A stretch of 64,000 nt of DNA from Aeromonas veronii bv. veronii. GTDB taxonomy: Bacteria; Pseudomonadota; Gammaproteobacteria; Enterobacterales; Aeromonadaceae. How positions within the stretch are numbered: position 1 is the stretch's first letter; each line of letters starts with the position of its first letter. Positions 46,909 to 55,044 of this stretch are shown one piece after another. The stretch is from the NCBI RefSeq assembly GCF_000820225.1, contig NZ_CDDK01000018.1, positions 434,001 to 498,000 of the forward strand, in the 5' to 3' direction. Below the pieces are notes generated by a model. That model was given only the letters and a program-made list of their open reading frames with translations, made no database searches and had not been told where the DNA came from. The position numbers and the translations under genes are program-made.

Positions 46909-47511
46909 GTGGTTGATACAAAAGCAACGCTAATGACGTTGCAAGCCTGGGAATGGATGTGCCAGCAAGAGACTTTTCTGATCAAGGACGTGATCGCCGT
47001 GACGGGAATGTCTGAGGCACATATCTACAAGGTCGTGCGTGACTGGTTGGCCGCTGGCCACCTCATTAAACACCCGGACGGCGTGGTATCCCGCCCGGCC
47101 TATTTCAAAGTGGTTAGCGCTCAATACGTGCCACCGATTGGCAAAAGCAGTGGCCAGAAGCGGCCCAAATGCAGGAACAAGCGCAAAACCAATCAACAGA
47201 AAATGTGGAACACCATGAAGATCAGCCGCTTCTTCACCCTGACAGACCTGATGCTGACGGCAGAGACGGGTCAGAAACAAGCCTGGTTTTACACCGATAG
47301 GTTGGTGAAAGCCGGTTACGTCAAAGTGCTGTTCAAAGTTGACAGTTTGCTGCCTGTACCCGCCAGACACGGCCTGACAGGACGCTATCAGCTGGTCAGG
47401 GATACAGGCCGTTATGCCCCGCTGTGTCGTGACCATGGTTGCTGGGATCAAAACCAGCAGCAGTTATACCCGTTCCAACGGGAGGAGGAGACACATGGAA
47501 ACGTGGCTTGA
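46909..47511 (+). CDS. Phage early protein with winged-helix-like domains
   Basis: 200 residues from GTG 46909, with GGGAGGG 6 nt upstream. Two helix-turn-helix-like segments (FLIKDVIAVTGMSEAHIYKVVRDWLAAGHL in part; FTLTDLMLTAETGQKQAWFYTDRLVKAGYV in part) suggest tandem winged helices binding DNA. No known name. Overlaps the next gene by 17 nt. Confidence 0.75.
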   Translation: MVDTKATLMTLQAWEWMCQQETFLIKDVIAVTGMSEAHIYKVVRDWLAAGHLIKHPDGVVSRPAYFKVVSAQYVPPIGKSSGQKRPKCRNKRKTNQQKMWNTMKISRFFTLTDLMLTAETGQKQAWFYTDRLVKAGYVKVLFKVDSLLPVPARHGLTGRYQLVRDTGRYAPLCRDHGCWDQNQQQLYPFQREEETHGNVA

Positions 47512-48046
47512 GGTGTTGCAGGCCGAAGTGGCGGCCAGCTCGCTGGCCCAGGTGGCCGAGAAGCTCGGGCTCTCTCGCACCACCATCAGCCAAGTCTGCA
47601 ACGAAAAGTATCCCGGCGATATGGCAAGGGTACAGACCCTGGTGGAAGGGGCCCTGATGGGCAACAAGGTGAGGTGCCCCATCCTGGGGGATATCCCGGC
47701 GCATCAGTGTCTCGCTCACCAGCGCCGTGGCCCCAGCGAAGTGGGCAGCAGTCCGATGGATATCAAGCTCTGGAAGGCATGCCGCAGCGGTTGCCCCCAT
47801 AGCCAGCTGACCGAGGCGCAGCAACTGCGTCGCCCGATGCGGTTATCGGTAGAGCAGGGCAAAGGGGCGCAGAAAACGGCTCGCTATGACGCCGAGGCCA
47901 CCCTCTCCAGATTGCGCCGACAGGCCAAAAGCGATGGCGACAATGCCAGCAGCAGCCTGCGCATTCTAAGTGAACTGCTGGCCGAAGAGCTGAAAATCAT
48001 GGCCATCAAATACAACCGACTGCTCGACAAGCAAGAAGGCAAATAA
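47495..48046 (+). CDS. Phage HTH protein, 183 aa
   Basis: Start ATG 47495 follows GGGAGGAGGAG. N-terminal HTH (SLAQVAEKLGLSRTTISQV), then a Cys/His region (CPILGDIPAHQCLAH ... CRSGCPH) that could bind a metal, and a helical C-terminus. Similar small proteins occur after B in Mu-like phages; role unknown. Confidence 0.78.
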   Translation: METWLEVLQAEVAASSLAQVAEKLGLSRTTISQVCNEKYPGDMARVQTLVEGALMGNKVRCPILGDIPAHQCLAHQRRGPSEVGSSPMDIKLWKACRSGCPHSQLTEAQQLRRPMRLSVEQGKGAQKTARYDAEATLSRLRRQAKSDGDNASSSLRILSELLAEELKIMAIKYNRLLDKQEGK

Positions 48047-48102
48047 GGGTTGGCGGGGCTCTTTCGCGGTGGGCCCGGTGACGAGATCACAAGGAGAACG
48101 GG

Positions 48103-48351
48103 ATGAAAAAGCATCTGCACAGCAATTTGCAAAAGACCGCCGAGCAACTCAGCCACTGGCTGACGGCCAAGGGATATGACGTTCGCACCAGTCGGGTTTG
48201 CCATACCCCGCTGCTGGCGGTCACCGGGCCACTGCCCAAAGAGATGCAAGCGCGCGCCGTGTTGAGCCGTGAATGTCTGGCGGGCGTGGTGCGTGAAGTT
48301 GCCCTGGTGCGCTTTGGCGGCTGCCTGCTCCACTGGCGCCAAGAATCCTGA
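48103..48351 (+). CDS. Hypothetical phage early protein, 82 aa
   Basis: Preceded by AAGGAGAACGGG. N-terminal LHSNLQKTAEQLSHWLTAKGYDV; no family recognised. Part of the close-packed early operon. Confidence 0.65.
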   Translation: MKKHLHSNLQKTAEQLSHWLTAKGYDVRTSRVCHTPLLAVTGPLPKEMQARAVLSRECLAGVVREVALVRFGGCLLHWRQES

Positions 48352-48370
48352 AACCGGCAAGGGGGATGAA

Positions 48371-48550
48371 ATGAGCAAGATCCAGCTTGAGATAGAAGAC
48401 GAGGCGCTGGCGCGGGTGGTGCTGCGCCAGTTACCCAAGTTTCTCGAATTCTGCAGCGCGACCCATCAGGAGGAGCTGGCGAGCGCGACAACAGAGCAGT
48501 ACAGCGCCGTGATGTGCCCTCCGGTGCCTGGCAGCAACAAGATCCATTAA
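48371..48550 (+). CDS. Hypothetical phage early protein, 59 aa
   Basis: ATG 48371 has AAGGGGG upstream; the longer frame from 48269 overlaps the preceding gene and is rejected. Acidic short protein (KIQLEIEDEALARVVLRQLPKF, in part). Confidence 0.6.
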   Translation: MSKIQLEIEDEALARVVLRQLPKFLEFCSATHQEELASATTEQYSAVMCPPVPGSNKIH

Positions 48551-48560
48551 GGAGAAGCCC

Positions 48561-49181
48561 ATGCAAGAAGCACAAACCGCCAGTACCACCCCGATGCGCC
48601 AGAACGCTCAGGGGCACTGGGTACCGGAAAGCCTGATCGCCCCGGCAGACAAGCTGCGCGATGAAGTGGTGCTGGCCATTATCGCTGCTGCCCGCGAGCA
48701 GCGCGCACAGCTGGCTGCCTTCAAGATTGGCGCCATGCAACAGATCGCCGACTTTGTTGATCTCTCCGCAGAGCAGTACGGCGTGGCATGGGGCGGTACC
48801 AAGGGCAACGTGACCCTGCTCAGTTTTGATGGCCGTTACAAGCTTATTCGGGCGGTGGGGGAGCACCGCAAATTTGATGAACGGATCCAGGCCGCCAAAG
48901 CGCTGATTGACCAGTGCATCGCCCGCTGGAGCGATGGCGCTAGCAGCGAGATCCGAGCCCTGGTAGACCATGCCTTTCGGGTATCCAAGAGCGGTCATAT
49001 CGACGTAAATCAGGTGCTCTCCCTGCGCCAGCTCAATATCGATGACCCGGATTGGCTGTTGGCCATGCAAGCTGCTGTCGATGCCATCCAGGTGACCGGT
49101 ACCAGCCAATATCTGCGGCTCTATGAGCGTGACGCCCACGGGCGTTACATCCAGATGAGCCTGGATCTGGCCAAGTTGTGA
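48561..49181 (+). CDS. DUF3164 family phage protein
   Basis: 206 residues; NAQGHWVPESLIAPADKLRDE at the start and VWGG-like TKGNVTLLSFDGRYKLIRAV plus the ending YLRLYERDAHGRYIQMSLDL (in part) are typical of DUF3164 proteins found in Mu-like early regions. SD AAGGAG. Biochemical role unknown. Confidence 0.85.
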   Translation: MQEAQTASTTPMRQNAQGHWVPESLIAPADKLRDEVVLAIIAAAREQRAQLAAFKIGAMQQIADFVDLSAEQYGVAWGGTKGNVTLLSFDGRYKLIRAVGEHRKFDERIQAAKALIDQCIARWSDGASSEIRALVDHAFRVSKSGHIDVNQVLSLRQLNIDDPDWLLAMQAAVDAIQVTGTSQYLRLYERDAHGRYIQMSLDLAKL

Positions 49182-49195
49182 AGGAGGAATACGCG

Positions 49196-49390
49196 GTGGA
49201 AATCAACGTGGAAAAAGCCGAAGAGCAACTGCTGCTCTGTGAGCAGATCACCGAAACCGAGGGCACCTGTTACCCCGACGACACCTATGAAGATGGCATC
49301 AAGGCAGCCCTGCTCTGGGTGCTGGGGCTGGGGCCTGCCCCCCTCAATGCCGAGGAGTATCAAGGGGTGACGCCACTGCAGTTCGAGTAA
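49196..49390 (+). CDS. Hypothetical phage early protein, 64 aa
   Basis: GTG 49196 has a perfect AAGGAGG 8 nt upstream; a GTG at 49178 overlapping the previous stop has none, so 49196 is chosen. Acidic (EINVEKAEEQLLLCEQITET). Not recognised. Confidence 0.6.
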   Translation: MEINVEKAEEQLLLCEQITETEGTCYPDDTYEDGIKAALLWVLGLGPAPLNAEEYQGVTPLQFE

Positions 49391-49512
49391 TGGCCCGCTG
49401 CGAAACAGGGCGGCAATGCCGCCTTGTCTACCCGGTGTGGTGGCCGGGTACTGATGAGCAACCAAACGATCTGGGCCCAGGTCTTCACCGTCTTGATACA
49501 AGGAGCACGGCG

Positions 49513-49770
49513 ATGACCAAAACAGAGATGGATATTCGGCTTACCAAGATATTCAGCAGCGCAGCCATTGCACTGGTTGCGGCTGAGAAACGGGCTGTGT
49601 GCAAACAGCTCAAGCAGTTTGATAAAGAGGCGCGCGCCCGTGGCTTTCATGCACTGGCCGGAGAAGCCTGCCAGATGCGCTGGCAACTGGTGGCCGAACT
49701 GCAGCAGGCCAAATCGGCCAGAGATGGTGGTGGGGTACACGGAACAGGGGATCGCCATGGCCATCTATAG
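49513..49770 (+). CDS. Hypothetical phage early protein, 85 aa
   Basis: ATG 49513 after AAGGAGC. Helical, charged (AEKRAVCKQLKQFDKEARAR). The longer frame back to 49390 is rejected. Overlaps the next gene by 14 nt. Confidence 0.6.
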   Translation: MTKTEMDIRLTKIFSSAAIALVAAEKRAVCKQLKQFDKEARARGFHALAGEACQMRWQLVAELQQAKSARDGGGVHGTGDRHGHL

Positions 49771-50023
49771 CCCCCTGCTGGCCCCCCATATTCTGGCTCG
49801 CCGCCTGCAAAGCGGTCGGGCCTGCATCACCGAACTGGGGCTGGAGCAGCGCTGCCCCCGTTGTGGCGAGTTCTGGCCATGGGATACCGAGTTTTTCGGT
49901 GTGGCGAGCGATGCCACTCGGCTCTCCAGCTGGTGTCGGGGGTGCCTCAATGAGCACTACCAACAGCTGAGAGTGGCCGGGCAGCACCATGACAGCAAGG
50001 CAGAACGGGGAGGGGATAGGTGA
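49757..50023 (+). CDS. Small zinc-finger-like phage protein, 88 aa
   Basis: Two Cys pairs, CPRCGE and CRGCLNEHY, spaced like a treble-clef or recombination-type zinc ribbon. Ends with TGATG overlap into gemA. Role unknown. Confidence 0.7.
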   Translation: MAIYSPLLAPHILARRLQSGRACITELGLEQRCPRCGEFWPWDTEFFGVASDATRLSSWCRGCLNEHYQQLRVAGQHHDSKAERGGDR

Positions 50024-50472
50024 TGGATAAACGCAGCAGACTGATCCGGTTGGTACAGGTAGGGCGCCGTGCGTTGGCGCTCGAGGATGAGAGTTACCGC
50101 GACTTGCTGGCCAGCCACACCGGCAAGCGCAGCGCCGCCCTGTTGAGCGAACAGGAGCTGGAACAGGTGTTGGCAGCTTTCAAGGCGGCGGGCTTTATTC
50201 CCAAGCCTGCTCGCCATGCAGCCAACAGACGATTAAGTCCTGCGGCCGGTAGCCACATCAGGGTCAATGAAATTGCCAAGATCAGGGCCATCTGGTGTGA
50301 GATGGCCCGCCTTGGCATCATCAGGGATGGTTCGGAAACCGCATTAAACCACTGGGTGCAACGGATGACGGCCCGTTTAAACGGTGGGGTAGGGGTGGCC
50401 GAGGTGGGCTGGTTGGATGCGCCTCTGGCTGTCAAAGTGCTGGAGGCGCTGAAGAAGTGGTCTGCAAGATAA
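50023..50472 (+). CDS. gemA: GemA-family regulatory protein (DUF1018)
   Basis: 149 residues; LIRLVQVGRRALALEDESYRDLL at the start and KIRAIWCEMARLGIIRDGSETALNHWVQRMT (in part) are the DUF1018/GemA pattern. In Mu, GemA influences host gene expression. Translationally coupled to the zinc-finger gene. Followed by a terminator. Confidence 0.9.
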   Translation: MDKRSRLIRLVQVGRRALALEDESYRDLLASHTGKRSAALLSEQELEQVLAAFKAAGFIPKPARHAANRRLSPAAGSHIRVNEIAKIRAIWCEMARLGIIRDGSETALNHWVQRMTARLNGGVGVAEVGWLDAPLAVKVLEALKKWSAR

Positions 50473-50490
50473 TATATTTACCTTTAAGAA

Positions 50491-50516
50491 AGCCCCGCGA
50501 TGCGGGGCTGCATTTT
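50491..50516 (+). terminator. Terminator of the early operon after gemA
   Basis: Perfect 8-bp stem AGCCCCGC (50491-50498) / GCGGGGCT (50502-50509), loop GAT, then GCATTTT. It also faces the converging cargo gene on the minus strand. Confidence 0.82.
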
Positions 50517-50523
50517 ACCAAGC

Positions 50524-51888
50524 CTATATCACGATGTGAGGGAGCATCTTAAGCTGTGTATCCAGCTCCTGATGAATGGCTCTGTAGTCAGTCATTATCT
50601 CGGTCTCAACCAGCTTTGCTCTCTCTTTTTCTTGGCCATAAATCAAATACATCATTTCTGGCATACCATAGCGCAGCAGCGTTAAAACGAGTGGCCAGCT
50701 AATAGATAAGGGGTTGCTGGTCACTGTCACTTTGCCTGCATTGATCACACCGGCCACACCATGTGCAATCAGCAGCTGGCGACGAAGTTGCGGATGCGCT
50801 GCATTGGGAAATGCCTCGGCCAGTGTCGCTCCTGCATTGAGCTTTCTCACCATAAAGCCAAGCCGAACAATCAATTCACTGATCGCCAATGGCACTGATG
50901 CCGCAATGAAATGACGCAGGTCATATCCACTGCGATACATCTGTCTTGCAACTTCTGCGATGGTGTAGCCTTGCTTTCCTATCGTTCCGAATTGAAAGAA
51001 AGAGAGAAGGGGCATCAGGGGGGCGGGCAGGCCTGCTGATGTTGCTACATCTGATGCCAGATGACCGCCAACTTTTCTGATGGCCTCCAGGAGCCTAATA
51101 ATAAAATGCTCCCCCTCCAGTAATGGCGCAGCAGTTTGTTGGACAATCACGTTGCCAAACTTATCAATGGCAGTAAATTCACCGCACAACACATCTTTGA
51201 CCCCAAAAATGAAACCTAGGATGGGGTCATGTCCCAATGATTGGTAACGATGGGTGCGAGGGCCCAATCCAGCAACCGCTTCTTCCAGACCTTTGCTAGT
51301 TGAGGGATCGAAAGAGACTTTGTACAACCCCTCAAGCTCTTTGATCTTTTCTGGTGGCAGAACTTCGCCAAAAAGCTCCTTGACCTTGTTGGATAGCCAT
51401 CCCCCTTCCGAAGCAGGGCTACCCAAAAACCCCGGATGTGCGGGCACCTGGACAAGAAAGATATCGATAAGCCCGGAGAGGATGCCCGCAGAAACAGCCA
51501 GTGCAACATCGTATCGATCAAGGCTGCCGAGCCAACCCAGGTGCTCACCGAGTTTCTGATGTTTTGCCAATACAGCATCAATTTCCGCTGGCGTCAGTAC
51601 ATCATTAAAATCGACCTCAGCAGGTATTGCTTGTTTAGCCTCTGCAAGGATTTCTTCCCATGATTTTGTCCTGACAGGGGTAATTACGTGCAAAGAGTTT
51701 GACGTGCTGGAGTCCTTTACCGGTAATGCCTTACCCAAGCGTCGGAGCAAGGCTTCACTGGAGTTGATCGCAGCATCAAGGCTATGACGCTGTTCATCAT
51801 GTTCGGAGCCCAGTTGATCAAGCATTTGCTTGTGATGAACTGCAACCCTCAATCCATCGGTGAGATAATCACCCTTGTCATTGCTCAT
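50524..51888 (-). CDS. Cargo protein of unknown function, 454 aa, with hydrophobic segments
   Basis: Not recognised. The first ~110 residues are charged and helical; about 140-165 (VALAVSAGILSGLIDIFLVQV) is hydrophobic; then LSNKVKELFGEVLPPEKIKELEGLYKV (in part); a distinctive GHDPILGFIFGVKDVLCGEF near residue 220; and further hydrophobic stretches around 350 (FIAASVPLAISELIVRLGF) and 410 (LSISWPLVLTLLRYGMPEMM). Suggests a membrane-associated protein. On the strand opposite to phage genes and TGATG-coupled to the gene before it. A moron; defence or exclusion is speculation. Confidence 0.75.
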   Translation of the reverse strand: MSNDKGDYLTDGLRVAVHHKQMLDQLGSEHDEQRHSLDAAINSSEALLRRLGKALPVKDSSTSNSLHVITPVRTKSWEEILAEAKQAIPAEVDFNDVLTPAEIDAVLAKHQKLGEHLGWLGSLDRYDVALAVSAGILSGLIDIFLVQVPAHPGFLGSPASEGGWLSNKVKELFGEVLPPEKIKELEGLYKVSFDPSTSKGLEEAVAGLGPRTHRYQSLGHDPILGFIFGVKDVLCGEFTAIDKFGNVIVQQTAAPLLEGEHFIIRLLEAIRKVGGHLASDVATSAGLPAPLMPLLSFFQFGTIGKQGYTIAEVARQMYRSGYDLRHFIAASVPLAISELIVRLGFMVRKLNAGATLAEAFPNAAHPQLRRQLLIAHGVAGVINAGKVTVTSNPLSISWPLVLTLLRYGMPEMMYLIYGQEKERAKLVETEIMTDYRAIHQELDTQLKMLPHIVI

Positions 51889-52421
51889 CAGGCAGCCACC
51901 TTCAAGTCACCCTCAAGGTCAATGATGATTGATTGCAGGAGTGTGTTGAGTTTGGTCAGATAGTCTGCCCTTGCTTTGTTGTCGTCTGAGGATTTGCGCA
52001 GTTCTGAAATGATGGCGTTCTGCTTTTTCATCGCTTCTTGCAGCAACATCTCTTTCTTTTCTTTCAACTTGCGTTTGTTACGTTGTGATACGAAAGCGTA
52101 AGCGCCAACACCCAGCAGCACGGCAGGTGCCGCCAGAACAGCTACACCTGCAGCCATACCGCCACCCACGAGGCCACCTGCTGCAGCCAGACCAGAGGTA
52201 ATGCCAGCAGCGGAGAGACCAGTTACGCCGCCGAAATAAAGACCTGCAAACCCAATACCCGCACCGGCACCGACACCGCCAGCGGCAGCCAGCACTTCCT
52301 TGATATCATCACTGTCAGAATCAATTCGTTCCTTATCGTTTAAGGCTTTGTCCACTTCCCCGAGTACCTTTACGACCGGTGCCAAAGATTCCAGATTTTT
52401 ATAGATAGCTTCCTTACTCAT
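51888..52421 (-). CDS. Cargo protein with glycine-zipper membrane region, 177 aa
   Basis: Start at ATG 52421 (GGAGAT upstream); the frame back to 52496 is not needed. Soluble acidic N-terminus (about 1-45), a long Gly/Ala-rich hydrophobic stretch with repeated GxGxG (AAAGGVGAGAGIGFAGLYFGG and following, about 46-115), then a basic patch RNKRKLKEKKE and a coiled-coil-like C-terminus. Reminiscent of glycine-zipper membrane insertion modules. One-base stop/start overlap (TGATG) with the 454-aa gene: a two-gene unit. Confidence 0.75.
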   Translation of the reverse strand: MSKEAIYKNLESLAPVVKVLGEVDKALNDKERIDSDSDDIKEVLAAAGGVGAGAGIGFAGLYFGGVTGLSAAGITSGLAAAGGLVGGGMAAGVAVLAAPAVLLGVGAYAFVSQRNKRKLKEKKEMLLQEAMKKQNAIISELRKSSDDNKARADYLTKLNTLLQSIIIDLEGDLKVAA

Positions 52422-52643
52422 TACATATCTCCATATGGCTACAAAAAAACACGCAGAGAAGTAATGTATACCCAATTCATACCTGTTCAATGGCAAATTG
52501 ATGACATTGTTAATTCGGTCACGGTAAGGGACTCACACATGGCAGTTGATTCCATGGTGGCTGGCTGCAGTGCAACTAATGTGCGCATAAAATGGCCTGT
52601 GTTCTAATCGGCGCACCGCTTTTTCTGTTTTGCCGGGGGAGTC
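52422..52643. promoter_or_regulatory. Divergent region between cargo pair and mor
   Basis: 222 nt. Left half AT-rich and presumably holding the leftward cargo promoter; right half contains GCGCATAAAATGG (52584-52596) as a possible -10 for mor. No confident operator. Confidence 0.4.
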
Positions 52644-53009
52644 ATGGAACAGAATCAGGATCTCTTTGCCGATGATCACGCCTCACTGGGGCAACTGGTC
52701 GATCGCCTCGACCAGATCCCTGCCTCCGAATTGACGGCCAAATGGCCCAAAGCCCTGGCCGAATTGGTCGATGTGCTGGCCTGCGAGTTGGTCAGAGGGG
52801 GGATGGAGCCGGATCTGGCCAAGGCTCAGGCCCGCAAGTTGGCGCTGGTACAGGCCCATTACATGGGGGGCCGAGCCTACTACCTCCCTACCGGGGAACA
52901 TCTCAAGGCTGCACTGCGGGACAGAGCCATCTGGGATGAGTTCAATGGGCGGAATATTGATGTGCTGGCTCGGCGAAGGTTTCAACCTGATTTGTTTGAT
53001 CGTCAATAG
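52644..53009 (+). CDS. mor: Mor transcription activator family protein
   Basis: 121 residues; Mor/C family signature GGRAYYLPTGEHLKAALRDR followed by IWDEFNGRNIDVLARR. In Mu, Mor activates the middle promoter and the paralog C the late promoters; only one family member is seen in this window, so it may drive all later expression. SD GGGGGAG upstream. Confidence 0.9.
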   Translation: MEQNQDLFADDHASLGQLVDRLDQIPASELTAKWPKALAELVDVLACELVRGGMEPDLAKAQARKLALVQAHYMGGRAYYLPTGEHLKAALRDRAIWDEFNGRNIDVLARRRFQPDLFDRQ

Positions 53010-53204
53010 CCCACAGGCTCTTTGAAGATCTTCATCAGAATCTAACTTGGTTTCGGGGCGTCTCGGCAGCATTTGCGATAACTTTTGTAGTTGTTCGAAT
53101 GAGATCTATGTAGAATCCTCGCCTATTCTTAGTTGTCTTTACCCCAGAGGGTACTGTACAACAGATACAAACTAGTCTCCCAATCATCTGATCGTATAGG
53201 TCTT
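53010..53204. other. Intergenic region after mor
   Basis: 195 nt, AT-rich compared with mor; holds the start of the following cargo pair. No hairpin terminator or clear promoter recognised. Confidence 0.4.
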
Positions 53205-53951
53205 ATGGCAGCACCACTCCCCAAAACATCAGAACTGCACACTACTTTGACAGCATACATTGATGCAGGGCAAATCATGCCTGAATGGGAAGCTGCAAAG
53301 ATTAAGCGTGAGATTCGCTCTATTGAAAATCCTGTAGCATCCTTACAGCTTACAGCGCTGTGTTTTGGTGCAATGGGTAAAGAGGATGATGCGATTGAGT
53401 CCTTCAGTGTAGCGATGGAGAGATTTTACGAACCTCGTGTAGGTATCAATTTCTGTACCTATCTAAAGCGGATTGGCCGCAATACTGACTTTCTTCAACA
53501 TGCATACTTGTTTGCAGAACAGTTTGAGGACCCGGATCTGGTACAAACAGCTTGGGAGTCGGCCAAAGTGATGTTTGATGATGCGAAGGTTCGCACTTTC
53601 TCACGCAAACTTCGCAAGTATTATCCCAATGAACATGGGGAAAATATCGTAACAACTTCAGAGGCCTTCATCGGTCGCTTACAAAATTTAGAAGCTGAAC
53701 TCGGCGTGAAAGCGGCAGATATACATCGCTTATCAGAGGCTTGTCTTCGTATTGCTACCAAGTATAGGAAGTCTATAAATAGCTCTGGGCTTGGTGTAGG
53801 TGAAGGATTAGCTATGGTCTGTTTCGAAGTCGACCGTTGTGAGCCTGATGTTGTCTCTGATATGAATTATGATTTAGCCATGGAAGTTGCTGAGCTAGAC
53901 AATTTATTAGATATTCCTGCAACAGCTTGGTTTCGTTGTGCTGCTCGGTAG
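53205..53951 (+). CDS. Helical-repeat (TPR-like) protein paired with HEPN gene
   Basis: About 248 residues from ATG 53205 (an alternative TTG at 53133 adds 24 residues). All-helical; segments such as ASLQLTALCFGAMGKEDDAIESFSVAMERF (in part) and INFCTYLKRIGRNTDFLQHA look like TPR repeats. Composition is AT-rich relative to phage backbone. Followed after 15 nt by the HEPN gene; the two look like one unit. Function unknown; a toxin-neutralising or sensing partner is inference. Confidence 0.7.
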   Translation: MAAPLPKTSELHTTLTAYIDAGQIMPEWEAAKIKREIRSIENPVASLQLTALCFGAMGKEDDAIESFSVAMERFYEPRVGINFCTYLKRIGRNTDFLQHAYLFAEQFEDPDLVQTAWESAKVMFDDAKVRTFSRKLRKYYPNEHGENIVTTSEAFIGRLQNLEAELGVKAADIHRLSEACLRIATKYRKSINSSGLGVGEGLAMVCFEVDRCEPDVVSDMNYDLAMEVAELDNLLDIPATAWFRCAAR

Positions 53952-53966
53952 AATAGGGGGAGTTAA

Positions 53967-54362
53967 GTGTCTGTATTGAGTAAAAACTTTCTCGATTTTG
54001 CCATTGATTCCGCCAAAAGAGCCGATGAAATTGGATACAGAAATGCTGTAGCTCGCTCATATTACGCAATCTTTCATGAAGCCCAGGAAAAAATGGTTTC
54101 GCTTCCAAATTACAGTGCACATGCACATGACGGTCTTATTCAATACCTTAAAAATCCTGCTAAAGATGAGCCTTATGATAAAGCAGTATTGCGAGGTTTG
54201 GCAGCGATGCTTCAGCAGCAGAAAGGGAAAAGAGTCATTGCCGATTACTACTTGAATCGTGATGTGAGTGAAAGTGATGCTCTTGAGAGTATCAAAACTG
54301 CTGAGCGTTTTTTCCTTAAATGCCAGGAAATGAGTGAAAAATGTGAGCGCTTAGTGAGGTGA
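53967..54362 (+). CDS. HEPN-domain protein, 131 aa
   Basis: GTG start at 53967 with AGGGGG 6 nt upstream. HEPN fold of the UPF0332 type: FLDFAIDSAKRADEIGYRNAVARSYYAIFHEA (in part) with the R-x6-H motif RSYYAIFH expected of HEPN RNases, and a C-terminal helical ESIKTAERFFLKCQEM. HEPN proteins are common RNase toxins and defence effectors; here the partner is a helical-repeat protein, not an MNT nucleotidyltransferase. Confidence 0.82.
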   Translation: MSVLSKNFLDFAIDSAKRADEIGYRNAVARSYYAIFHEAQEKMVSLPNYSAHAHDGLIQYLKNPAKDEPYDKAVLRGLAAMLQQQKGKRVIADYYLNRDVSESDALESIKTAERFFLKCQEMSEKCERLVR

Positions 54363-54399
54363 AATTCCTCATTTTTTAAGGTTGCTTGCTAGCTGTAAC

Positions 54400-54412
54400 C
54401 CACCATAAACCC
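54400..54412 (+). promoter_or_regulatory. Candidate late promoter motif (Plys equivalent)
   Basis: CCACCATAAACCC at 54400-54412, identical to 62874-62886 before the protease gene. The embedded CATAAA could be the -10. Located where Mu has the activator-dependent Plys. Confidence 0.5.
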
Positions 54413-54421
54413 ATGCCATAG

Positions 54422-54466
54422 AGGCCCCTCGGTACGCTGCTGATAACGCAGTTCACCGAGGGGCCT
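54422..54466 (+). promoter_or_regulatory. Hairpin covering the endolysin ribosome-binding site
   Basis: Perfect 11-bp stem AGGCCCCTCGG (54422-54432) / CCGAGGGGCCT (54456-54466). The SD GAGGGG (54458-54463) for ATG 54469 lies in the 3' arm, so translation would be blocked unless the stem opens. It may also act as a terminator for the upstream cargo. Confidence 0.7.
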
Positions 54467-54468
54467 TT

Positions 54469-55044
54469 ATGTTATCACTCGCACTTAAATGGCTGCTTCG
54501 TCCCGATGTGGAAGGGGGCGAAGTCAACCATCCCGCCGACCGTGGTGGTCATACCAAGTACGGCATCGCCGATGCCGCCGATGGCAAGAAGGACGGCATG
54601 GCCGACCTCGATCGGGATGGGGTACCCGATATCGCTATCGGTGATCTGACCCCCGCCCATACCGAGCCATTTTACCGCCAGAACTACTGGGCTCCCGCCC
54701 GCTGTGACCTGATTGCGAGCTTAAGCCCGGCCCTTTCTATCGCCGTGTTTGATGCAGCGGTGCATCACGGGCCGAAACGCGCCATCCAACAGCTGCAGCA
54801 GGTCTTGGGGGTGATGGCAGATGGCCGCCTTGGCCCGGTGTCGATTGGTAGGCTCAAACAGCAACTGGGCGCCAAGGGCGAAGGCCCGTTCCTGCTGGCG
54901 CTGATGATGCAGCGGGCCAGCTTCATGCACGGCATTGTGCGCAAAGACCCGAGTCAATGGGCCAATGCCGATGGCTGGATCAACCGGCTGCTGCGTCTGC
55001 AGAGCTACCTCCTTTCCGACGTGGTTGGCGAGGTGGTGGCATGA
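54469..55044 (+). CDS. Endolysin, glycoside hydrolase family 108 (N-acetylmuramidase)
   Basis: 191 residues. GH108 catalytic motif EGGEVNHPADRGGHTKYGI with Glu near residue 15, and a C-terminal PG_binding_3-type region (FDAAVHHGPKRAIQQLQQVLG and following). Hydrolyses peptidoglycan at lysis. First late gene; start overlaps the hairpin described separately. Overlaps the next gene by four bases. Confidence 0.93.
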   Translation: MLSLALKWLLRPDVEGGEVNHPADRGGHTKYGIADAADGKKDGMADLDRDGVPDIAIGDLTPAHTEPFYRQNYWAPARCDLIASLSPALSIAVFDAAVHHGPKRAIQQLQQVLGVMADGRLGPVSIGRLKQQLGAKGEGPFLLALMMQRASFMHGIVRKDPSQWANADGWINRLLRLQSYLLSDVVGEVVA

